NCBI GenBank assembly: GCA_025617375.2
Contig: JAMYGW020000002.1
Location: 3,286,001 to 3,350,000 of the forward strand
Reading direction: 5' to 3'
From: Acarospora socialis
Lineage: Eukaryota; Ascomycota; Lecanoromycetes; Acarosporales; Acarosporaceae
Length of the DNA: 64,000 bases
Numbering within the stretch: position 1 is the first letter of the stretch; each line of letters starts with the position of its first letter. Position numbers and translations under genes: made by a program. Shown piece after piece: positions 55,571 through 64,000 of this stretch. The notes under the pieces were generated by a model. That model ran no database searches and was not told where the DNA came from. It was given only the letters and a program-made list of their open reading frames with translations.

Positions 55571-58104
55571 GCCCTCGGAGATCAACCATCATCAGGCCTC
55601 AGCTATCTTGCATCTAGACGACGATAACGACGATTATGCATTTACGGCCATCAGATGCTGAACTCGAATTGCTTATGAGCATGGACGCTTCTCAAGTATT
55701 ATAACATCTGATTTAGCTCCTGTTGCTCTCCTTGCCATTTACTTCAACTTACCATTTATGTTGGTGTCCTGCTTCTATACGTCGTGTGAAGCGAATGGAC
55801 TCTATGGAACGATCTACGAAGATTATATCTCGAACGTCCTGAGCGATCAGGCGCCGGCGGTAGCTTACAGCACGATTAGTTCCGATCCAACTTACGGCAG
55901 TGATGAGATATGAGAGCGAGATCTAGCATGGCGACTGTGCGGAGTCAAGAACTTAGTCTTTGGCTTCGCGTTCCGTGTCTTGCACGACACAACACAGGGT
56001 TCGATTCGATGACATCTCTCATCCCGGCCATTTACGGAGCGGCGAGCCCGAATATTCTTGGGCCTTCTTCTGTAGTTGTACTCGAAAACATAGACTACAC
56101 AGCTCCTGTCTTGCTTGCAAGCTTCTTTTCATTTCTCTTTCCTTTCCTGTTAGCCCTCGATATGCGTGCGTGATTTACCTTCGAGCTTAGTTTTCTGTCT
56201 TGGCTTCCTGCTCGTTTCTTTGAACATATCCGCCTCTTCCGAGCTTGGAAGGCTTGTTACTTACTGTCTCCGACACACTGGATATCACATCACACGAACG
56301 AATCTGACGACATTCAACTGCCCCCTGGATTAGTTCAGGCATACTTCATTCCTTCCTTTCCTGTTCTTTTCCTGTTCTGTCCGTTCCTTTTGGCTTCTTA
56401 GGCCTACCAGCACCAGCACCAGTTCGGGCGATCGTTCCAATAGCTTTACCCTCTCTTCTCCAGGGAGGAACTTAGAACCCGAGCCAGTCGGTCAAGTCAA
56501 CGCCATTGGCTACGAAAGGCTACCGCTACTGAGACCGATTAAGCGGCCGAAGTGGCACGAGCGAAGTACTGGTGCCAAACGGTGGTTATTTTCTCCATTT
56601 CACTTGCTCCCTTCCTTCCAGCTGTGCGCACATGGCGGGTATTCATTCATGCAAGCATGTATCTATCAGCGGCATGACCACCTGGCCTGGCCTGGCCTGA
56701 CTTGGGTTCAATCTAGTTTGGTTTGGGTGAAGGTGGATCGAATGGAATGAATTGAACATATCTACATAAACCTCCTCATGATCGTGCCACCGCATCATCA
56801 CTGACCATGGGCTCTGGTGTAAGTGGTGGGGATGAACGGCCTAGGTACTTTGCTTAGCTACTAACCCCCACCCAATCTTTGGTGAGATACTTCGTACCTA
56901 TCCCGCTTCACCCAAATCATCAATAGCAACACACCCGCCGGGCACAGAGAGAGACATACAGCATGCCGCTACCACCAGCCCCACCTCGCCAAAAGAGCCC
57001 CGAGGAAAACAAGCCTGCCGCGCATTCACTCTTCCATTCACATCATACGTCCTGCATCGTATCTCTTCAGTTCACGCGTAAGGATAACCTAACCTACCTT
57101 TGTCGGCTTCTCCCCTCATCACCAGGGACCATCCTGCCTCAACCGGTCCTTTCGCTCGGGCCCTCGTTCGCTCGCTCGTTCCCTGGCGTTCCCTCCCTCT
57201 CTCCCACCTACACCTATATCCTAACAACCGTCACGGACGTCACAATGCCGCCAACATGCCTTCATGTAGCAGTTCATCTTCGCCAGGCTGGGCCCGTACT
57301 CTATACCTACCAAGAGCGCTTTCGCGTACATGGCAGCCCCCCCTTCTCCCTCCCTCCTGTCTGCCCTGTCCCATCTCATCCCACGCTGGGCCTCTAAAGC
57401 CCCTCTTAAAGCCTCTCGCCCTTCCCGCCCCGCCCTTGCCTCGCGCGACCCTCCACCATACCCTAGAGCCCCTCAACCCCTCTTGAAAGAAAGGACAAAA
57501 GCTACGCCTTGCTGGCCTCGCCAGCGGGCAGCAACAGCAGGGCGGCACTCGTACTCGTCCTGCAAGCAACCGCCCTCGACACCGTCAGTCAGCGCTCACC
57601 GTCGTCGTCGTCAAGCGCGAACATCCAATGGCCTATGTCATGTAATCGGCCAAACGCCTAAGCTCTACCCCCCCTCGAGGTCAACAATAGGACAGCATAG
57701 TCAGATTCAGCCTCATGCCTGTCGTCGAGCCCCAGCCAAAGACGGATGTCAAGGCAGGCGTGGCTTATAGGCGTGACTTGGGCCTTAAAGCCAAAAGGTT
57801 GCACTCAGCAGGACTTACAGTAAGTAAGGTAGGCGCACACTTCTCTCCACTCAGACAAGGGGCTTGAGCCATGCGTTTAGGTGTGAGAATTGACTTGTAC
57901 TGTACTGTACTTCAGACATGGGCTAGACCCGATTCGAGTACCTATGGGCTTAGACGTATGTACTGTAGGTTTAGGTGTGGATTGAGGCATAATCAAACAC
58001 AGGCATGAACTTGGCGCCGACTCGAGGTGTAAGGCTGAAGCCGTCTTTTCGGGCGGGAGTTCAGGCGGACCAGACACGTGAAAGTTCGGGTACATTCTAC
58101 TGTA
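55571..58104. other. Long intergenic stretch upstream of the transposon
   Basis: 2.5 kb with no gene I can support. It shows short repeats (CCTGGCCTGGCCTGGCCTGA near 56690; CACCAGCACCAGCACCAG near 56411) and pyrimidine tracts. Overlapping open frames at 56963-57770 reflect a GC-rich stretch and show no conserved sequence. Part is probably the 3' UTR of the Puf gene. Confidence 0.45.
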
Positions 58105-58131
58105 CAAGGCGAGGGTCATAAATCTTCGCTC
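58105..58131 (+). repeat. Left terminal inverted repeat of Tc1 element
   Basis: 27 bp, preceded by TA; identical to the inverted right end. Confidence 0.93.
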
Positions 58132-58167
58132 GCTTAGCTAGTTTCACATGTAAATATATATCAATCA

Positions 58168-59250
58168 ATGTCTTTTATACCCACTAGACATAACGAAACG
58201 GGCGAATGGGAGACCCCGACGAAGACTAGAATTAAAGGCCTAATTGAGGAAGATTTCCTATCAATTTGAGCGGCAGCATGACGTTTCGGGGTGCCTTATA
58301 GCACCATACGGAGTTGGCTAGCCAGTGACCATGATTGACGACCTCACAAACTATGGACTGGACGACCTTCTAAACTCAGCAAACAAGATTGCAGACACCT
58401 AATTTGGACGGCAACAAGGCACTATGATGGTCGCTGGCTAAAATGGAAAGAGCTAGGTCAATTGGCTGGATTTGACGTCGGGGCGAAGACGATAAAGCGG
58501 GCATGTGCAAAGGAGGGTTATTATAAGTGCAAGGCATGCCGCAAGCCGTTTATCTCGAACGAAAACCGCCGGATTCAGAGGTATTATGCTAGGATTTATG
58601 GTAGGACAGGACTCGACTTCTGGCAGTGAATGATGTGGTCGGACAAGTGCAGTTTTGACATGGAAAAGGGGGCTACAAAGTGGATTATTCGAACAAAGGG
58701 CAAACACTACCATCCAGCATGCTGTCAGACAGCATTCTGCTTGAATACAAAGTCAATTCCGGTGTGGGGGGCAATAGAGTATAACTGGAAGTCTCCATTG
58801 GTGTTTCTGGAAGGACATGGCAAGAGGGGGGGGGTCAATAAGCAGGACTATGTGGATCAGGTCCTCAAGCCTGTCGTTGGCCCAGCATTTGTCGGCCAGC
58901 TCAATTGGGACTTCTGAGACAACGATGGGCTCTTTCAGGAGGATAATGCGTCAATTCATGGCACAAGGAAGTCAGGAAGCCTTGCCTGGGTGAAGAAAGA
59001 GCTTGGAATACACATATTTGATTGGTCAGCGAGTTTCCCTGACTTGTTCCCTATAGAAAACGTGTGGAGGATCCTCAAATCACGTATACAGAACCGACAA
59101 CGACCTCCTTGGACTTGCAGCGAGCTAATCCAGGCTATTCAGAAAGAATGGGACCGTCTGGAGTCTAAGGACTGGAGGAAATATATTGACAACATGTCAC
59201 AGCGACTGGAGCAGGTCAGGAAGCGTCGGGGGCTAGCTACTGAGTTCTAA
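58168..59250 (+). pseudogene. Tc1-type transposase with five in-frame TGA codons
   Basis: One frame from ATG 58168 (MSFIPTRHNETGEW) to TAA 59250, 360 codons, with no frameshift. TGA stops lie at 58267, 58279, 58327, 58627 and 58918; each is explained by CGA to TGA, that is C to T at CpG. N-terminal helix-turn-helix traces remain (TRIKGLIEEDFLS, RFGVPYSTIRSWLASD), then KELGQLAGFDVGAKTIKRA. The DDE residues are visible: Asp in MMWSDKCSF, Asp in FQEDNASIHG, and Glu in DLFPIENVWRILK. By my count 37 residues separate the last Asp and Glu, more than the 34 of classic Tc1. Confidence 0.9.
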
Positions 59251-59404
59251 TTACTTATTTAGTTCTAAATATTGGACAGTCATGTAGTATAGGGCCTAAA
59301 TAATTACATATAATTCAATTGACTTGTTTCTACTGTTTGTGGTTGAACTACATACAAATTAATAGGGTTGTGAACACAGGTCGTTTCGCTTAGTGGTGCG
59401 GGGT

Positions 59405-59431
59405 GAGCGAAGATTTATGACCCTCGCCTTG
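59405..59431 (-). repeat. Right terminal inverted repeat of Tc1 element
   Basis: 27 bp, followed by TA; perfect inverted match to 58105-58131. Confidence 0.93.
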
Positions 59432-60349
59432 TATGTATCAACTTGTGCCCGTGTTGTGGATGTCGGTTTCTCGGATGAGGGTAGACGGCAAGGCATGGGG
59501 GGGCAGATGTTTAGTCAGAACTGTATCGTGGAGGAAGTAGGGTGGATGTAAGGCATTTGCCCGTTTACCTCAATCCATCTTTCTGCTCAAGGGCGTTGTG
59601 GGTCGTGTATGTACATATGCACTCTACGTACGTATGGGTACTGTAGAACTCACTTGGTGCTGCGTGGGCCGGTGGCTGTTTGACGAGGAGGGTTTTGGGA
59701 TAGTGGGTAAGGTATTGCCATTGGATATGTAACATGATGTGGACGGACCGTCCGTGATCCAACTGAAGCACATGTTATTTCGTCAGCTAAGAGTTGAACA
59801 TTTCCTGCTTCTTGCCAAATGCTAGATATGTTGATATGGGTCGTACTTCTCTTCTATGTGCATCTGGGCGTACAATTGCACCCTAGAAGGACCCACTGCG
59901 AGCTAGATATATCACCATCACAATTCCCAGTTGATCAATTGCTGGTGTTTTTTGAGTGGTACTGGTACACTTTGGATCTGCTAGGCACATGGTATGATGG
60001 AAACCGAATGGAAAAGAGACGAGGCCAATGCCTGGACACAAAGAAAGGTGCAGGTGATGAAGTGCTTAGTCGGTTGAACGGCGGGTCGGCCTCAAACCTT
60101 CCGGATCATTCCACCGCCATTATTGTCAATGAGAGGAAAAACAACTCGGAGAAGCGCCACTTGTGCCACCACACCTCGCCCGACTACAGAGCCTTTATCC
60201 CGAACGCCTCGCGGAAATACAAGTACAAGACCATGCCATGAAGATACTCCGTGCCGCCTCAACGGAAAGGCCAGAGGAACTTCGACGAATATCTCGAATC
60301 AGTCCGCCCGCCCGAGATCACAAGAGAGCGGTGTAGTAAGCAGAGACCA
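59432..60349. other. Intergenic
   Basis: 918 bp between the transposon and the 3' end of the Nrd1/Seb1-like gene. The 140-codon frame at 59819-60241 shows no family features and is not called. Confidence 0.5.
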
Positions 60350-63046
60350 TTAACCGAGATGGCCTGGAGGTGGTGGTTGAGTAGGCGCGGCACCCGGTAA
60401 GACAAAGCCAGGCGGGAACATGGGCATGCCGTTTGGGAATTGGAAGCCGAATCCTGGAACAGCCGGCGGAACTCCGATAGTGTTGACCTCACGTTGTTCG
60501 TTGTTGTCGTTTCGGTCAGGTCGACGGAAGCGTGAGCCCACTTCTGGTCCCCCTCGCGAAGACCGAGGACCTGTCTTGCCACCCTGGTCGGTAGCCATCC
60601 GCCTGCTGATTGCTGTGACGCATTATTAGCCTCCTGCCTTGATTGTGGTCCGCCATGCGGTAATCAAGGAATAGCTTACCCTTCGACGACACTCCAGCAC
60701 CAATCTCAATATCAGGTTCCTCGACCACCAACCCAGACTCGATCGGCTTCCCCCCAGACCCACCGTAATCTGCAGTGAGCATCCATTTGCGATCCGCATC
60801 CGTCAGTCGATCGATGGGGATGATACTGATGCCCGTCTGGTAATCACTGCAGTCGCGAGGTCCGAAGCCAACACCCCACCGCGTCTATCAGAGTCAGCAA
60901 GCCTGGCCTTGAAGGAAAGCTAAGGGAAGAAAATAGGAGGTCATCGAACGTACCCTCAGTTGCATGTCAGGGGATTTGTATCGTTCCATGCCTTCCCTCG
61001 CCGCCAAGGCATCGTGACGGTTGATCATCTTCACGAATGCGTGTCGCTTGTCAACATTGACGATGCACGTTTGTACTTGACCGAAAGTGGAGAAGATCCG
61101 TCTCAAATCGTCTTCCGAGGATCTGCAACAGTTTAGTATCGATGAAATCACTTCTAATGATTGGGAGTGGAAGTATTACGTTACGCCACCAACAAAGAGA
61201 GTCCTGCTCAGCACTGTGAGGAAGTCAGCATGAGGGTTGTTGTATTGAAACATAGTCACTTGCCTTTGATCATGCCTTCTCCGATACTGTAGTCATAATC
61301 GACCCACTTTGGACCTGGCGGCGGCAGAGGGCTCAAGCTACGACGGCGACTGTCTGGACTTCGCTGACGATACCCGGCGCCACGGCCTTGCCCTTGCCCT
61401 TGCCCTCTGCCTCTACCGCGCCGGTCATAGCTATCTCCACGATTACCATTGCGATCTCCACTATACTCACCGTATACGGGACTGTCCCGGCGACGGGGTG
61501 GAGATTGATCACGACGTCTATCCCAGGTAGGAGGTGAGCGCGAACGTGATAGAGGTTGGTGATATCGACCGGGTGGAGAACGCATGTATTGGTCACCATA
61601 GCCATTACGGTCACGTGACTCGGCTTCATTCCTTCCAGCCCACGCATTCTGACCTCCAGCGTGCGCCCATGCCGGTGCAAGTGGATTATTGCCGTTGGCA
61701 ATGCCAGCACCGGCATTACCTGACATGAGAACAGCTAGTAAGGTACCCCATTGATCTTGGGGAGCACCAGTTGCTTGAATATATTGCAGCAACTGCAGCT
61801 GCTGTAGGGTTTCGGGCCCAATGCCACCGGTCGAGGCGGACAACAGGGCTGCAATTTGACCAAGCGGCTGCGCCTGTGCACTTGCAAGATTCTGATTCGG
61901 GTTCGGGTTCTGAGCAGCATTGTTCAGTCCAGCAAACGGTAGTGCAAAGTTTGGTCCTCCCTGTACATTTACAGCCTGCGCAGGTGGCGGCACGGGTGGT
62001 ACTTGGTTTACTGACGAAGACACGTTTTGCGGGAATGCATTCTGCGTGCTTGGTACTTTAATTGAACTACCCTGGGTCGCAATCCCTGAGGCTGTCGGAG
62101 TAGTATTGCTCTGTTGTGATTGTGCCATGACCGCGAGTGCCTTTAAAATCGCAGAAGTATCCGGTGTTGGTGCCGGTGCCGGTGCCGCAGCGTTCGACTG
62201 CTTCTGCTCTCCAAGGGGTATGAAGTCCTGCGGAGGAGTGCCACCTGGAGTAGTAGATTGCATCGCTACGTAGAGGAGATCAATCAGATAACCCGAACTG
62301 GGGAAGGTTTTAAAAGCAGAAATACATGCTGGAGAGTCTTACTGGTCGGAGACGGAGCGTTTAGCTTCTCCTTGAAAGATGCGAGCATGGGAGCCGGAAA
62401 GGTGCTTCCACGCTCCCAAATATCAATGAGTTTTTTTATTTTATCCTAGAACGCAGACCATCATATGTAAGTTGGGGATTGCTTGGACGAACGGAAAGGA
62501 AGAAGCAGCTGAGGCATATCTGGAAGAACAGGAAGCATGCGCGTCTCTAATGCTCACGCCACCATCTCTTTGGTGGAAGACTAGAGCCCTTCAGTGATGT
62601 GTCTATCAAGCGTACCTTTTGATCCTCTGGGGCAGTATTTATGATATCAGTCATCAACACAGGGAGCAGCTCCGTTACTCTAGTGACACCGGCAGCGAAC
62701 GTGCCATCCTGCGCTGCTCCACCAGCGGGGTGGCCGGCCTTGCGCGCTTGGTCTACCCATTGTCGCGTTACAGAATCTACGACATAGAGTACGCCCAATT
62801 TGTGAGTCCCGGGAGTTTTCTTGAAGTGCGTGTAGATCTTCTGGATGAGGACGGATTCGGACTATAGAGTGTCAAGGCCGTTAGCACAAGATGAACACGG
62901 AGCGCTGACTGCAAGCGTGAACATACCTGAACATTTGCATTGCACAGAGCGGTAATGCTGGTGATCTTCGATCCAGATACTCCGGGCGGTTTCAGAGCCA
63001 ACATGGACTGAAGGATAGCATCTAGCTCTGCTACACAGGACGACAT
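60350..63046 (-). CDS. Nrd1/Seb1-like CID-RRM transcription termination factor
   Basis: Eight exons on the minus strand: 63046..62927, 62861..62616, 62445..62343, 62265..61264, 61213..61180, 61122..60954, 60884..60680 and 60612..60350, giving 713 residues. Such proteins bind the RNA polymerase II C-terminal domain and nascent RNA to direct termination. Residues 1 to about 156 form a CID (MSSCVAELDAILQSML, KLGVLYVVDSVTRQWVDQAR, DKIKKLIDIWERGSTFPAPM). A Gln/Asn/Ala-rich linker is followed by an RS/RG region (RSRSPPTWDRRRDQSPPRR, RRGRGRGQGQGQGRGAG). The RRM begins about residue 490 (SRTLFVGGVT, then RHAFVKMINRHDALAARE). A Seb1-type region follows with RWGVGFGPRDCSDYQTG and a Pro-rich C-terminus. 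The fourth intron starts GC (AAAG/GCAAGT), a GC-AG intron that is needed for the frame. Confidence 0.9.
61214..61263 (-). other. GC-AG intron in the Nrd1/Seb1-like gene
   Basis: The 50-nt intron begins GCAAGT directly after AAAG and ends CTCACAG. Splicing gives GMIK-VLSRTLFVGG, the start of the RRM. Reading on instead meets TGA two codons later. Using the only nearby GT would lose the frame. Confidence 0.8.
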
Positions 63047-64000
63047 CTTGTCGTCTCGACACGATTCAATGCCAGTCACAGTGGTGAAAGTCTTCAATGG
63101 CCAAGGCGATCGTCCTAGATCAGCTGGTACTCAAGTTACCTCTCTACTTGAAGCTAAGATTGATCCGTGCAAGTCAAGTGTGAGACTTTGGTGAAGAAGT
63201 GGCGGTTGAGAAGTGTCAAGATCGCTTGTGGTGTTACTTCGATTCTACGACTATTGCGACCGTTGCAGTTCGAATCCAGGATTAAGTTGGCTACAAGCGC
63301 GAGGTGCTGTAGCTGATAACGAAGAAGCACTATGTCGATGGATTTCCTGTAGATACTGTCTTTATCTCTGATGGGTTTGATGATATCGGCCAGACGGGAG
63401 TGTTCTGGTATCCGCCTCAGTCGATAATTGTGGAGGTTGTGGTAAGAAAAACAGGAGCGAGCGGAGAAGGGGAACTTCACTTTGTAGCCACGGATTATAT
63501 AATCATAACACGTGACATTCCGCAAACGGGTCTCAACTCAAGTCAAGGTCTCCCTCTATTCCAGCGTCTTTTCGTGATGCACAAATACTGGTGTCTCAGC
63601 GTGTGCTCCATCTGTCTGACTACAGTTGGTGTGACTCGGAGCAACATATCAGAACTGTGGAACGCGTCTGCCTCCTTTTAATTGGGGTGTTATCTTGTAT
63701 AACAATTGATTGATCAGCTCCCCTTATACATGAGACAATCACATCTTACAAATCCAACGGAGCTTACCTAAAGTACGTAGGGAAGCGCGTGTAACAAGTC
63801 CGGACCCACCTTGCAACCAGGCATCCCGCAGAAGCCTCTGAGTGAACAGCGATTCAAGTCAATTAACTGGGTTGTTGATTATGTGTTCAGTAAGCCTGTC
63901 AGTTAGGACCAGAAGTTCATAGCGATAGGGAACTTATAGAGCCTTCACCTGAACTTGTTCACTTGAGAAAGGAACAAGAGATCCCTAACCGTTAAACCAG
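63047..64000. other. Right-end region without a recognised gene
   Basis: 954 bp upstream of the Nrd1/Seb1-like start. Open frames on both strands up to 123 codons (63154-63525 minus) match no family I know. Its left part is the promoter of that gene; it may hold an exon of a gene beyond the window. Confidence 0.45.

Larger units (their letters stand above)
58105..59431 (+). mobile_element. Tc1-type DNA transposon, complete ends, mutated transposase
   Basis: A 1327-bp element bounded by 27-bp terminal inverted repeats that match at 27/27 positions (starting CAAGGCGAGGGTCAT). It is flanked by TA on both sides (58103-58104 and 59432-59433), the Tc1/mariner target duplication. One transposase frame fills it (58168-59250). 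Identical ends suggest a recent insertion, while five in-frame TGA codons suggest silencing by C-to-T mutation. It probably cannot move by itself but could be mobilised if a related transposase exists elsewhere. Confidence 0.93.

Noticed and set aside
56963-57770. Overlapping open frames of 110-146 codons on both strands
   Set aside because: GC- and Pro-rich sequence with no conserved segment; typical chance frames.
59819-60241. 140-codon open frame next to the Tc1 element
   Set aside because: No family features and no splice partner.
63255-63290. tRNA-like string GTTCGAATCC
   Set aside because: No matching acceptor stem or anticodon arm upstream.

Overview
The window is nuclear DNA of a filamentous ascomycete (Pezizomycotina; a dothideomycete is my guess, not proven). 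Introns are mostly 47-75 nt with GT..AG ends. The genes include typical fungal orthologues (Byr4/Bfa1, XRCC4, SelO, Rpc2, Cus1/SF3B2, a Puf4-like protein, a Nrd1/Seb1-like protein). A Tc1-type transposon carries five in-frame TGA codons, which fits RIP-like mutation. Exon joins were worked out by hand from splice signals, reading phase and family conservation. No transcript data were available.

Layout. 1-6.6 kb: the 3' part of a GH85 endo-beta-N-acetylglucosaminidase, then Byr4 on the other strand. 7.2-9.0 kb: a decayed GFA/CENP-V-type gene and a 257-bp MITE-like element. 9.5-20.2 kb: an accessory block described below. 20.5-30.3 kb: XRCC4, a small ABM-fold protein, a low-complexity nuclear-type protein, SelO and an aldo-keto reductase. 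31.5-39.6 kb: a His-rich J-protein, an RNase III, mitoribosomal mS33, splicing factor SF3B2/Cus1 and an RS-rich protein. 40.5-45.3 kb: a membrane protein and two Ser/His/Gly-rich low-complexity proteins. 46.2-55.6 kb: RNA polymerase III subunit Rpc2 and a Puf4-like RNA-binding protein, divergently transcribed. 58.1-59.4 kb: a complete but mutated Tc1 element. 60.3-63.0 kb: a Nrd1/Seb1-like termination factor.

The main discovery candidate is 9.5-20.2 kb. A phosphoenolpyruvate phosphomutase (PepM) and a phosphonopyruvate decarboxylase (Ppd) lie divergently beside a TauD-type 2-oxoglutarate dioxygenase, an AKR7-like aldo-keto reductase and an MFS transporter. PepM makes the C-P bond and Ppd pulls that unfavourable equilibrium forward to phosphonoacetaldehyde, so this looks like a fungal phosphonate biosynthetic cluster. 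No aminotransferase is present, so an alcohol branch (phosphonoacetaldehyde reduced by the AKR, then oxidised by the TauD enzyme) is more likely than 2-aminoethylphosphonate. Four copies of a 32-bp motif occur only in the intergenic DNA of this block, as far as I can see by eye, and may be a pathway-specific regulator site. PepM and Ppd have no introns, unlike their neighbours.
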